Positions 42,635 through 52,328 of a stretch of 64,000 nucleotides of DNA are shown here, piece after piece (the first letter of the stretch is position 1; each line of letters opens with the position of its first letter). The stretch comes from Cydia pomonella. Lineage: Eukaryota; Arthropoda; Insecta; Lepidoptera; Tortricidae. Location: positions 16,561,570 through 16,625,569 of the forward strand of contig NC_084720.1 of the NCBI RefSeq assembly GCF_033807575.1, given 5' to 3'. The position numbers and the translations under genes are program-made. A model generated the notes under the pieces. The model was not told the DNA's origin. It saw only the letters and a program-made list of their open reading frames with translations, and ran no database searches.

Positions 42635-43171
42635 GTACTGTAGTATGCTGACACGTATTCATATTATAAAGAGCGTGGAAAGTTGAGATAATATAAGAAT
42701 AACTGCTTGTTTTTCGTTCTGTCACGTCTTCGTAAAAAATAATAAGACAGCGACAGTCCACGTTGTAAAATTACTCGACCAATTTAAGAAGGCTCCGTTT
42801 CCATACATATTATTAGCAATCAGTTACCTTCTTACCTCACTCGGATAATATTATGAAAATGCACGAGTGTTATAAATGTTATAATATACTGAAAAAGCGT
42901 GTTTAATATCTAGGACCATGACCCAAACGGTGGAATAAAAACGCTGTTTTGAGCAAGTGTATTGAAAAATATATTAGGAAATTAAATGTCATATGTCGCT
43001 TACCATAATGATGAAATTTGCTTATATCTATAAACAAATAACCTAACCATAAGCATAAGCGAATAACCTGTCAAAGCGTCTTTATGACAAGCGACAAAGT
43101 GGGACTTTTTGTTTGGGAACGACACATATGAACTGTCTTTATTTAACCATCTCCACTTTCCACCTTCTATA

Positions 43172-43616
43172 TGTCAGCGGCCGATCGTAAGATCAGGCAG
43201 ATCGTAAAAATCTCTCTCTTGTTCCCTGGGTCAACGGAGCCTCCTATTTCTGGACGGTTTGGACATCTGAAGCTACCTAACGAACCTATTCTAGGGAACG
43301 TGCCCATACTACGTGCCAGTGTTGGCCGAAGTTAATTATAATTCACTATTAATCATTATAAAATTGAACCGTAAACAGTAACGGACGGTTACAGTTTACG
43401 GTTCAATTTGTAATGGTTCATTGTCAATTCTAATTAACGTTCGGGAAACACTGCTACGTGCCCAGTTTAGGGAGGGGAGTACAAAATTGTGAAAAATGGG
43501 TGACGTTGTATGGATATGGTCCCCTACATATCTATTGGTTTAATGCGACTACCGTCAAAACATTATACAGGAACATTACGATCTGCCTGATCTTAAGGTC
43601 GGCCGTCGGCTGTCAT
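43172..43616. repeat. MITE F, interrupted by another MITE
   Basis: Ends TGTCAGCGGCCGATCGTAAG then ATCAGGCAGATCGTAA and TTACGATCTGCCTGATCTTA then AGGTCGGCCGTCGGCTGTCA are inverted. A second palindrome sits inside at 43318-43453 flanked by a direct repeat. Confidence 0.85.
43318..43453. repeat. MITE G nested in MITE F, with 9-bp target duplication
   Basis: AGTGTTGGCCGAAGTTAATT ... AATTGAACCGTAAAC pairs with GTTTACGGTTCAATTTGTAA ... TTCGGGAAACACT. The nonamer CTACGTGCC flanks it at 43309-43317 and 43454-43462. Ends TG-rich and the 9-base duplication suggest an hAT-like or P-like mover; this is inference. Confidence 0.85.
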
Positions 43617-43637
43617 ATACACTAATTGTATAAAAAC

Positions 43638-43842
43638 AAAGAGAATTTGAAATAGAGGTGTATTGTCAAAGAAAACTTTGTAGCCACATAAATTTACTGC
43701 CATCTTTCGATACGTGATTAAAAACTTTTAGAATGTCATTTGACTTTGATCCTTATTCTTTAACTGATATGTGTTAAATTTGTTAAATATCAAAAAGTTT
43801 CTTTGACAATAGTACACTTCTATTTCAAATTATCTTTGATAA
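43638..43842. repeat. Palindromic MITE family B, copy 2
   Basis: AATTTGAAATAGAGGTGTAT, TTTGTAGCCACATAAATTTA and CTGCCATCTTTCGATACGTG match copy 1 at 30824. The central part around TGGCGCCATCTAATAG is missing, so this is a deletion derivative. Confidence 0.85.
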
Positions 43843-44269
43843 AACTAAGCTAGACACTGCTTTTACGAGATCTGCTTAAGATAGTGATATCTGCGGAAGA
43901 ATAATTTGCTTCGTCACTTATTTTTAATAAGCTTATTACAGTATGTGTTACTACAGTTTTCATAACAGCTTATTGACGTAAAAAACGTAATTTCATCGAA
44001 ACTTCCATTTATACAGACGAAAATACAAATACAATGACTTCTTTGAAATTTAAACAGCACCATCTAGCGAGACTGACACGCGATTACAGTATATTTCTGC
44101 TTTTTGCATTTAATATGGTATTTAAAATTACATTAGTTTGTAACTTTATAGGTCAAAAATAATTACCATTTGGGAGGGTAAACTTTTGCAAAATCCACGT
44201 TCTATTTAATCCTTGTTATATAGATCTAAAATAACCGAACATGTATGTACACGTTCATTCCTTACAACA

Positions 44270-44490
44270 TTTTTTTATATCTGCTTAAGGCCCAAGGTCC
44301 TACCGATAGTACTCCTTCAGTTCGATGAAATTTAAATCATATTCAATTGGAATAGCGTCGCTTTTGCATTGTTTCGTTCAATTTTCAAACAACACAAAAT
44401 AAACTCTATTTTCTCCATAATAGATTCAAATTTCAATGGCAAAATAGGATTTTCCAATTGTATGGCTGGGCCTTAGGAGGATATCAAACA
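44270..44490 (+). repeat. Dispersed repeat H, copy 1
   Basis: CAATTTTCAAACAACACAAA, ATAAACTCTATTTTCTCCAT and TTGTATGGCTGGGCCTTAGG recur at 46235-46365 (TTAATTTTCAAACAAAACAA, TCAACTCTATTTTCTATAGT, TTGTATGGCTAGGTTTTAGG). Confidence 0.6.
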
Positions 44491-44502
44491 AAAATGTTCA
44501 GA

Positions 44503-45115
44503 ATCAGAATCAGATTTTTATTTGCTAAAACATGGTACAAAAGGTCATACACATAAAAAAGGAACTACATGTTTCGTCACAAAGACATGCAAATATTCAA
44601 GAATGTCATGTGTATCGCATGCATAAATTACTTATACCTACTCTATTACAAATGTATGTCATTGAGATATTCTTGAATGGTATAATATGCCTTAGATGCT
44701 AAAAATGTATACAATGCAGTTTTAAACTCTTTAATGTTTTCTTGTTTTAGGATGCTTAGTGGTAATTTATTAAATATTCGTGGGGCCATACCGATTATGT
44801 TTTTAGACACAAAGGCGGTTCTAGATGACTTATAATTAATTTTTCCCTGATGACGCAGGCTATTGAATTTTGTAAATTCGTTCATATTACATTTAACATA
44901 GGTTGCTATTTCATACACATATAAACAAGGAACTGTCAGTATTTTTAATTCTCTAAAATGAGTTTTACATGAATCCATGGTTGTAATACCGCATACTGAT
45001 CTTAAACATTTCTTTTGACTCTTGAAAACCAATTCACGGGCAGTTCCTTTTTGTGTTTCTACTTTCTCTTGTCTAACATCAGAGCATATCAACAAAACAT
45101 AGTTGTGTTACGTAT
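44503..45115 (-). mobile_element. LINE 3' fragment with RT C-terminus
   Basis: The - strand RT frame (45095-44646) plus a 3' UTR that ends near 44503 with CAGAATCAGAATCAGATTTT in + sense, i.e. an AAAATCTGATTCTG tail repeat. It lies about 60 bases before the ORP9 exon 6 acceptor and in the opposite orientation. Confidence 0.8.
44646..45095 (-). pseudogene. LINE reverse transcriptase C-terminal fragment
   Basis: 149 open codons: FKSQKKCLRSVCGITTMDSC, THFRELKILTVPCLYVYEIA, then SSRTAFVSKNIIGMAPRIFN and KLPLSIL before the stop. It matches the C-terminal quarter of CR1/Jockey-like RTs (CLR.ICG...DSC...F..L.IL..P.LYI.E). The frame is unbroken but lacks the catalytic half. Confidence 0.8.
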
Positions 45116-45173
45116 TTACCAGGTATATTTTGTATGGTCATTGTATTAAGTTCGCTTTGTTATTTTCTTTCAG

Positions 45174-45243
45174 AATACAGTAAATCCCGTAAACGGTGTC
45201 TACCAAGGACCAACAAGTACCTCACAAACACATATCAAACAAG
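45174..45243 (+). CDS. OSBPL9: ORP9 exon 6
   Basis: 70 bases, starting in phase 0 (AAT ACA GTA) and ending with one base of a split codon at G|GTATAAC. The product NTVNPVNGVYQGPTSTSQ corresponds to the STINPVDAIYQ block that follows LLQIAK in ORP9. The acceptor TTTTCTTTCAG is strong; the donor GTATAA is weaker. Confidence 0.85.
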
Positions 45244-45699
45244 GTATAACATCACACTTCTGTCCTTAACCCGAATGCCTTGAAATACGCTTCGAGCCAA
45301 TTGGTTTTTTTTTAAAGTGAAAACTTCTTTCGCGGCGCTGTGCACTTTTTGTGATGGGGACAAAATGTTAAACTCGCGACAGGTCACGTGACCGACAGAT
45401 TCGTGAGACTGAAAATTCGTAAGACAGACACGTGACCTGATCGAAAAACTATTACAATATCATTGAAGCCAGTAGTTAATTTTTTTATGTAATATAAATT
45501 GTCGTGTTTGTGTACGATAGCGCAATAAATGAATATTGTATTTTACCACATACATGATAGTACTTTTATACTGGTAATTAAAGCAACTCGTGCAAATTTA
45601 TTCCCTAACCATTCCAATATATCAAAAATGCACAACGTTAATTTTGAATTTTTCACTTCTGCCGGCACTGCAACCCGTTATTTTTCTTTTATACTACGT

Positions 45700-45960
45700 C
45701 GGTGGCAAACAAGCATACGGCCCGCCTGATGGTAAGCAGCCTCCATAGCATATGTACGCCTACAACTCCAGAGGAGTCACATGCGCGTTGCCGACCCTAA
45801 CACTCCGCACCCTCAATGAGCTTTGGCAACTTTACTCACCGGCAGGAACACAACACTATGAGTAGGGTCTAGTGTTATTTGGCTGCGGTTTTCTATAAGG
45901 TGGAGGTACTTCCCCAGTTGGGCTCTGCTCTAGATCTGGAATGACATCCGCTGTGATGTG
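45700..45960 (+). repeat. Dispersed repeat D, copy 2
   Basis: GGTGGCAAACAAGCATACGG through CCCCAGTTGGGCTCTGCTCT; it continues into TAGATCTGGAATGACATCCG, so it is the longest copy to the right. Confidence 0.85.
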
Positions 45961-46072
45961 CCCTACCACACAACGCGAGATGTGTTCACAATACCATACC
46001 TCTCTCTTGGACGTATGTTAAGGACGTACCAGGGTCCATTCTCTTAGGTTTGCCGGGAGACGACATATAGCT

Positions 46073-46200
46073 TAAAGGGGTCCACTGATCACCAGTTCAC
46101 CGGACGATATCGGTCTGTCAGTTATTCGCGATTGTCAGTTTTTGCGAATATCTGACAGACCGATATCGTTCTGCGAACTGGTGATCAGTGGGCCCCTTTA
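46073..46200. repeat. Near-perfect palindromic MITE
   Basis: TAAAGGGGTCCACTGATCAC then CAGTTC pairs with GAACTGGTGATCAGTGGGCC then CCTTTA, and the inner ACGATATCGGTCTGTCAG pairs with CTGACAGACCGATATCGT. About 128 bp with a loop of about 20 bases. Confidence 0.93.
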
Positions 46201-46234
46201 GATTTTAGCTTCCTAAAGCTTACGGTCACGGTCC

Positions 46235-46365
46235 AGTATTCAGTATTTGGTATCATTTAATTTTCAAACAAAACAATATCAACTCTATTTTCTATAGTAT
46301 AGGTTCAAGTTTCACTAGCAAATTTTGGATTCTTTTGTATGGCTAGGTTTTAGGAGGCTTGGGGA
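46235..46365 (+). repeat. Dispersed repeat H, copy 2
   Basis: See matching words listed for 44270-44490; about 80 percent similar by eye over 120 bases. Confidence 0.6.
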
Positions 46366-46432
46366 AACTTTCCCTCATCCCTTATAATGTGACATAGTAC
46401 CCTGTGTGTGTCGTCAACCGATATAAAGACCC

Positions 46433-46937
46433 TAAGGCTGCCTTTCCACTGAGGAGAAGATGAGAGGCACGTGTTGAAATCATGGCTGTAATCCACATCT
46501 CTTTTCACTGCTCATCATCTTCCTCGCGTTGTCCCGGCATTTTGCCACGGCTGATGGAAGCCTGGGGTCCGCTTGGCAACTGATCCCAAGAATTGGCGTA
46601 GGCACTAGTTTTTACGAAAGCGACTGCCATCTGACCTTCCAACCCAGAGGGTAAACTAGGTCTTATTGGGATTAGTCCGGTTTCCTCACGATGTTTTCCT
46701 TCACCGAAAAACGACTGGTAATAATCAAATGATATTTCGTACACAAGTTCCGAAAAACTCATTGGTACGAGCCGGGGTTTGAACCCGCGAACTCCGGATT
46801 GCAAGTCGCATACTGTTACCGCTAGGCCACCAGCGCTTCAACCGAGCGCTTCAGCGCGTATTACAAATACAATCAATTGCTTGATTTCCGCACGTCTCCA
46901 TTCATATCTTCCTCAGTGGAAAGGCAGCCTAATGCCG
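46433..46937. repeat. Palindromic MITE split by a SINE
   Basis: AAGGCTGCCTTTCCACTGAG then GAGAAGATGAGA at the left pairs with TCTTCCTCAGTGGAAAGGCA then GCCT at the right. The SINE at 46500-46842 lies in between, so the MITE is older than the SINE insertion. Confidence 0.82.
46500..46842 (-). mobile_element. tRNA-derived SINE (family 1), full length, inside a MITE
   Basis: The - strand head AGCGCTGGTGGCCTAGCGGT, B box GAGTTCGCGGGTTCAAACCC, body and CGCGAGGAAGATGATGAG tail. Target duplication not obvious. Confidence 0.9.
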
Positions 46938-46939
46938 AC

Positions 46940-47400
46940 GCTGACAACAAAGACTCTCATAGAAATGTAAAAACGAATGCATGGCGTGATGGCGGTTGAT
47001 ATTACCCACGCCCGCGTCTGGTCACTTTGCTCGAAACGTTCATGTAATGGCGTACGTACGGATCAGAACAATCGCACAGTTTAACGTTCGCTCCTGTTGT
47101 CGCCATCATGAGTGTCAAGACCAGAGGGCCCACCGCGAACCACGTTCGACTTGTTGCCTCCCTGTCACACTTACGTACGTGTTTACAAGTGCGACAGAGA
47201 GGTAAACCAGATTATCCAAAATCCAAATTGTGCCGGTTACATGGTCGAACAACAGTAGCTAGAATTCGGCAGTCTTTTGTTTTGACGTGACGTCGTTATG
47301 ACGCAATCACACCGGGTCGTTCGCTGTATGCCAACAATGTCGGTTGCCAATGTGATGCCGCTATCATTCATATTTGAGTTAGATTAGGAATACGTCATCA
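46940..47400. other. ORP9 intron 6 stretch, nothing supported
   Basis: CACACTTACGTACGTGTTTA and neighbouring words may belong to an eroded element; no boundaries or coding content. Confidence 0.4.
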
Positions 47401-47403
47401 TAT

Positions 47404-47526
47404 ACATCGTAGCGGCCAAGGTGTTCTTAAATATCTGAACACGCCCCTTTTGTCACGGCGTTAGAGTGCGTGTTCGGATATTTGTGAACTCCTTGGCCGT
47501 CCCGATGTATCTGATGGCGACTGTAC
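47404..47526. repeat. Palindromic MITE family A, copy
   Basis: GTAGCGGCCAAGGTGTTCTT, AAATATCTGAACACGCC and GTGCGTGTTCGGATATTTGT, GATGTATCTGATGGCGACTG match the family. Confidence 0.85.
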
Positions 47527-47694
47527 AACACAAATGTCTAAATCTATTCCAAAAAATACTGTCCTTGTAAGCAGCACGACATGCAAACTCGAGCTTTTAT
47601 ATTGGCACAAATACATTTACAGTTACAACAGGAAGAATTGATACTACTATGTAATTTCTACCTGACAACCTTTTCCATCCCAAAGAAAATTTAC

Positions 47695-47938
47695 AACGTA
47701 TTACATCAGCCACTGTGGGTACACGTTGTGTAGGTCTTACTGAGCTACATTTACTATGGGACCAACTCGGACATCGCGAAAAAAAATTGAATCTCATACA
47801 TTTTGGCTGGCTGATATCTTGTATGGCAGAGTCAATTTTTTGTCAGAATTTCGTGGTTGGTCCCATAGTAAAAGTAGCTCAGTAAGTATATAGGTACAAC
47901 GTGTAGCCATCCCACTTTCAGTGGCTGATGTAACACGT
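47695..47938. repeat. Palindromic MITE, about 245 bp
   Basis: AACGTATTACATCAGCCACT ... TTACTGAGCTACATTTACTA then TGGGACCAAC pairs with GTTGGTCCCATAGTAAAAGT then AGCTCAGTAA ... GTGGCTGATGTAACACGT. Confidence 0.9.
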
Positions 47939-48142
47939 TTTATACAGAACTCCACAAAGCTTGTTAGCTGCTGTTATTTTGTTAATCACATCTATTATCC
48001 ACTTAACCCTTGTCTCGATTTAAGCCATTCGCTCGCGTCATATTGTTAAATGTACTTTTTTCTATTTATTGTATGTGTGCTGCGTACGGCATGAAGCTTG
48101 CTAATAAACCAGAAGATGACTGTATCGGCCAAGCAATAAGAA

Positions 48143-48486
48143 GGTATCGAGGGAAATGCTTGGAACACAGTTTTTGACTCCGTATCTTAGTTTGGGCTAG
48201 TTAGGAGGTGAACATATCAAAATTCCCCGGCCGACGCCTTTGAGCAGCGGGAGAGGGGGGCTTAATTATATTAGTCAAGTTTTCGATATCTTAAATTGTT
48301 TTCGAGATATCTTCCCATGAAAGTTTATTTGGGGCGTTCAATTCAAACTCCTCCCCCCCCCCCCCCCCCCCCGACCCCGCTCAAGCAAGGACTACGGCCG
48401 CGGACTTTTGATATGTTCACCTCCTAACTAGTCCAAACAAAGTTACGAAGTCAAAAATTGTGTTCCAAGCCTTTCCCTCTATAACT
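48143..48486. repeat. Palindromic MITE with poly(C) run
   Basis: TATCGAGGGAAATGCTTGGA then ACACAGTTTTTGACT ... AGTTAGGAGGTGAACATATC pairs with GATATGTTCACCTCCTAACT ... AGTCAAAAATTGTGTTCCAA. A 20-base C run at about 48353-48372 sits in the right half. Confidence 0.9.
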
Positions 48487-48564
48487 TTTTTGAGCATTCA
48501 TTGCATGGCCTAGTATGTCAATTTAAAAAATATAGACCATCAGTCAATTAAGTGTGTTGCTGTT

Positions 48565-48693
48565 ATGGCGTCCGCTAGCTGACGCGGCTGCACGGAGCGG
48601 GTGAACGGGTTTACGAAAAATATATGAACAACGATAGATGGATCCCGCGTGCGTGCGCCCGCTGCGTGCACCCGCGCCCGCTAGCGGACGCCT
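48565..48693. repeat. GC-rich palindromic MITE just before exon 7
   Basis: ATGGCGTCCGCTAGC at the left and GCTAGCGGACGCC at the right, with GTGCACCCGCGCCCG / CGGGTGAACGGG inside. It ends about 60 bases before the exon 7 acceptor. Confidence 0.8.
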
Positions 48694-48755
48694 TTACTAC
48701 ATGTTATAACTAGAGAGTAGTGCTTCTTTGAATACATGTTAGTTTCCAAATCCAG

Positions 48756-48854
48756 GGTCTTCAGACGTTTCCCCGCACGTGGAGCTGGGCTCCGAATGTC
48801 GGGAACTGTCTACTTCTACACACTCACTGCCATTGGAAGCCATCGATGCGACAA
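48756..48854 (+). CDS. OSBPL9: ORP9 exon 7: low-complexity linker
   Basis: 99 bases in phase 1/1, joining to exons 6 and 8. Product (first residue split) starts GSSDVSPHVELGSECREL and continues STSTHSLPLEAIDAT. It is Ser/Thr-rich and unconserved in the family, as expected for this region. Acceptor AAATCCAG, donor ACAA|GTGAGT. Because length is a multiple of three and both ends are phase 1, it can be skipped or swapped without frameshift. A near-identical downstream copy (49279-49356) shares these properties. Confidence 0.78.
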
Positions 48855-49580
48855 GTGAGTCTATACTCTATTACTATCGAAATAAGATCCGTTTCAGATT
48901 GTAACGGAATGCACTTTTTACTCCCGTGCCGTCGGAAAGTTTCCAATATCGCAAAATTTCCACATGGGAAATTTTCGGGAACATGTCATATTTTTGTATG
49001 GGAGTCGAAATTTTCCATTTCCAAATTTAATGATTCCTTCGTTACGTTTGAAATTTTCTTGAACATTCTATGAAAGTTTTGGAATCTTTCCACCGCTCTG
49101 AAACCCTCTGCTCATGAAACCATCGACGCTACAAGTTAATACTCTATTTCAACTGAAATAAGATTGAGTTCAGGTTGTAAGGGAATTCACTAAATCCTGC
49201 TGCTCAAAATCACCCACGCTACATGTGAGTTGGGACTCTATTACTATTGAAATAGGGTTTAGTTCAGATTGCCATCAGACGTGGAGCTGGGCTCCGAATG
49301 CCGAGAACTGTCTACTTCTACACACTCACTGCCATTGGAAGCCATCGTAGCGACAAGTGAGTCCTTATTGCTATTAAAATACGGTTCAGTTTAAATTCAC
49401 AGCCCTATGGTGCCCTGCCGCTCGATGCCATTGAAAGCCACGAGTGAATTGATACTTTATTGCTATTGAAATAACGTTCAGTTCGGATTGAACTGTAAAG
49501 TATTATCATCGATGTGACAACTTGACAAGTGACTTGTTACCCTATTTCTGTTGAAATAAGGTTTAGTTCAAATTAAAACT
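48835..49580 (+). repeat. Array of decayed copies of the exon 7 donor region
   Basis: The unit 'CCATCGATGCGACAAGTGAG + TCTATTACTATTGAAATA + GGTTCAGTTCAGATTG' recurs about six times with divergence, starting near 48838, 49118, 49208, 49341, 49428 and 49508. Only the fourth carries most of the coding part (exon 7b); others keep little more than the donor and the following 50 bases. The pattern suggests repeated slippage or unequal exchange over one exon-intron junction. Confidence 0.75.
49279..49356 (+). CDS. Candidate alternative exon 7b of ORP9 (tandem copy of exon 7)
   Basis: 78 bases almost identical to the 3' part of exon 7, with a CATCAG acceptor directly before it and an ACAA|GTGAGT donor after it. 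Compared with exon 7 it lacks a 12-base segment lying between two ACG repeats, and that change puts a CAG in acceptor position. The frame is open in phase 1/1: DVELGSECRELSTSTHSL then PLEAIVAT. It could replace, follow or be skipped alongside exon 7 without frameshift. The pyrimidine tract before it is poor, so it may be unused. Confidence 0.5.
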
Positions 49581-49861
49581 ACAATAATCCTTTAACGACC
49601 AATTAATTAGGCAGTTTTACCAAACATTTCCTTGACCGAAATTATTTGCAAGTAATTATAATCAATGTACAATCGTCGTCATAGAATATGTATATGAATT
49701 TTAATATATTCGTTCGGAAATCTCATAATCGATTCCGTCTTTCTGTCTGTTAACTCTTCACGTTTAAACTACTGATTTAAGTGGAATTTGTACGTATAGT
49801 TTTTACAAGCTTTTATTTAAGTTACCCTGTTAGTATGTAAGTTTGTTAATGTGGGTCAAAT

Positions 49862-50120
49862 CTTTGAAGCTACATTTGACCCACTTCCTGATTTCTAATT
49901 GAGTTGAAAATTTGCATACATATGTAAGTCGGGTGACAATGCATTATTACGGTACCATCGAGCTGATCTGATGATGGAGACAGGAGGTGGCCATAGGAAC
50001 TCTGTGATAAAACAACGCAACCTAATTGTGTTTGGGGATTTTAGAAAAGTCTCGATGAGTATTAGTTGCCTGTGCTAATAAAAGTAGGTACAGTCAGCGA
50101 TAAAAGTTTGTACCAAAAAT
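49862..50120 (+). repeat. 250-bp repeat, inverted copy at 54400-54625
   Basis: Words such as AAATTTGCATACATATGTAA, GAACTCTGTGATAAAACAAC, GCAACCTAATTGTGTTTGGG and GTACAGTCAGCGATAAAAGT occur here and, in reverse complement and same order, at 54400-54625. The two form an inverted repeat 4.3 kb apart. Confidence 0.88.
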
Positions 50121-50288
50121 GAATTTACTTTTTTGACTTAGTGCCTTCAACCCTTTGTTACCATAGAAATAAGGTTCGGCCATTTCGTTCCTATCTGCGA
50201 TTCTTGTATCTACATGTTTTTGGCGTGTAGCCTCATCCTATACTATTGATGCTGACTGTACTGTATTTGATATTATTACATTATGAAA

Positions 50289-50945
50289 CCATAGAGAAAT
50301 AAGCATAGAGTGCTCATTCCATACTTCAGTTTTCTTTCCAAAACGCTTATTATTTTCTGAGTCGACATCTAGCGTCAAGTAGCGGATTTATTAGTACCGC
50401 TACTTGACACTAGACGTCACGAGTGTCGCGACTGACGAAAAGTGTATGGCTCAACAATTTAAAACTAATATTACAAGCAGAAGAAGTTGAAAATAGAGTT
50501 CCGGTTAATCCGTTCATAATATTCGCTGAAAATTGTTGAGCATTACATATTAGACTTATCGTTCGTCGCGAAATCTATTGTTAAGTAGCAGTACTGATAA
50601 ATCCGCTACTCGACGCTAGATGTCGACTCCGAAAATAATAAGCGTTTTGGAAAGAAAACTGGAGTTTTTTTTTTATATACTACGTTGGTGGCAAACAAGC
50701 ATACGGCCCGCCTGGTGGTAAGCAGTCTCTGTAGCCTATGTACGCCTGCAACTCCAGAGGAGTTACATGCGCGTTGCCGACCCTAATAACCCCCCCCCCC
50801 CCCCTCGTTGAGCTCTGGCAACCTTACTCACCGGCAGGAACACAACACTATGAGTAGGGTCTAGTGTTATTTGGCTGCGGTTTTCTGTAAGGTGAAGGTG
50901 GTGGAGTATGGAGTGAGCACTCATTGCTTACTTATTTCTCTATGA
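50289..50945. repeat. Foldback element M, right arm split by repeat D
   Basis: The left arm ATAGAGAAATAAGCATAGAG ... CAGTTTTCTTTCCAAAACGC then TTATTATTTTCTGAGTCGAC and ATCTAGCGTCAAGTAGCGGA is matched by TCCGCTACTCGACGCTAGAT ... AAGCGTTTTGGAAAGAAAAC. The last part of the right arm (TATGGAGTGAGCACTCATTG, TTATTTCTCTAT) appears only after a 250-bp insertion of repeat D. Confidence 0.9.
50660..50905 (+). repeat. Dispersed repeat D, copy 3, inserted in foldback M
   Basis: GGTGGCAAACAAGCATACGG ... GGTTTTCTGTAAGGTGAAGG, with an internal C run of about 18 at 50791. TGGAG occurs on both sides (CTGGAG before the T run, GTGGAG after), consistent with a short target duplication. Confidence 0.85.
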
Positions 50946-50949
50946 TGAA

Positions 50950-51515
50950 ACGCAACAGGATAACCAATAATATTTAATAAGTATAAACCTACGGGAACGT
51001 TTATCTTTTTCCTTGTTATAGTTTATTTTGTTTTGTACGGTAATCGATAATGTTGTGTTATGGCGAAACTTACTAGTTCTGTTTACGTTTGTGATTGCTG
51101 TGAGAGGATTAAAACGTTATAGTGACCGGTACACAAATATGTAACTGTAAATTTACGCGCAGAGCTTTAAGAACTATCAACGATCAGGCCTTGTACATCT
51201 TTACAGATGATTTAAGCAGCATCTATGATCTAGCGACATCGCCTCTTGAGGCTATATAAACCGATTCTTGAACGGCATTATCGCCCACATTTATGGCAAG
51301 TGAAATAAGGGTCCGCACCGAGGCGACCCTCATCGCGCATGTGTTTTATTGCCCGTTTTCGGGCCAAGTCTTGAGACCAGGACTAATCATAGGTTTCGCG
51401 ACCTCTTAAAAGGCTGTTCCACAACTCAACGCGGTTTGTAAAAAAAAAACTAAGAACCAAAACTAAGAACTATGGTAAAAGAAAAAAAGGTTGCTTAATT
51501 AATTTATTTATGTAT
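50950..51515. other. ORP9 intron 7 stretch, nothing supported
   Basis: No recognised gene or repeat; CCCGTTTTCGGGCCAAGTCT near 51352 may belong to an eroded LINE. Confidence 0.4.
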
Positions 51516-51517
51516 GT

Positions 51518-51922
51518 ATATTAGTTATATTCAGGGCCCGTACTTTTCATGCCGTTGACGCAAAAATGGCGTAATTTAACATACAGGGAGTTGTTTTACA
51601 ATACTACAAATTTAGATAACTTACTTATTGACGGGTATCAAAATAAATACTTGTTACGAGAATAAAAGCTTGTTACGCTGTTAAAAATCCAAAATATGTA
51701 TTATTTAATAAATTAATAATCTATTATTTATTTGAGTGACAATGAGATGAAAATCAGTTAGACGTTTCTGTACTGATTGTCAAGTATATGTATAACTTAC
51801 CTAAAGAGGTTGATAAATGATTAATTATTACGAAAATATTAATTGGAATCATACTCTATGTAGCGTGACGTCATTTTTCTGTCAACGGCATGAAAAGTAC
51901 GGGCCCTGAATATAACTAATAT
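51518..51922. repeat. MITE N with 45-bp terminal inverted repeats
   Basis: ATATTAGTTATATTCAGGGC then CCGTACTTTTCATGCCGTTG is exactly mirrored by CAACGGCATGAAAAGTACGG then GCCCTGAATATAACTAATAT. The interior of about 310 bp is AT-rich and non-coding. The perfect ends suggest a young or recently moved copy. Confidence 0.93.
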
Positions 51923-51984
51923 ATACTCTTTCTAACAAACAGAGCTGTCATAATGACGGATAGGGACTAACGAATATCATGCCG

Positions 51985-52070
51985 GTGGCAAACAAGCATA
52001 CGGCCCGCCTGATTGTAAGCAGTCTCCGTAATCTATGTACGCCTGCAATTCCGGAGGAGTAATTTTTTTA
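51985..52070 (+). repeat. Dispersed repeat D, copy 4 (truncated)
   Basis: GGTGGCAAACAAGCATACGG ... CCTGCAATTCCGGAGGAGTA, cut after about 85 bases. Confidence 0.8.
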
Positions 52071-52234
52071 GCTTTGTCACACGTTCATAAATAACGTCAT
52101 TATTAGTCTATGTCCAAACAGAGCATCTGACCTGCTGCTCGTAGCATAACTTGCACTAACTCCATATGTCAAGCGCGACTTTAAGGATGGAGTCGCGAGC
52201 CACAACGCAATTCATGCTAAGGGGTCTGTTTATA

Positions 52235-52315
52235 ACAATGTATGCCACCTGTAATTTGAACGTTATCCTCATACTAACAGAGTAGTGTTTCGCAGGGCAA
52301 GCAATGTCGCCGCTG
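52235..52315 (+). pseudogene. Degenerate upstream copy of the ORP9 exon 8 acceptor
   Basis: The stretch ending CATACTAACAGAGTAGTGTT then TCGCAGGGCAAGCAATGTCG matches the exon 8 acceptor region at 52480-52556 (CATACTAACATAGTCGCATT then TCTCAGGGCAAGCCATGTCG). Only about 17 coding bases remain similar; after that the copy differs and is followed within 20 bases by a palindromic MITE. It has an AG acceptor at 52294-52295 but no matching donor. Confidence 0.7.
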
Positions 52316-52328
52316 CGCCTTACCATCT

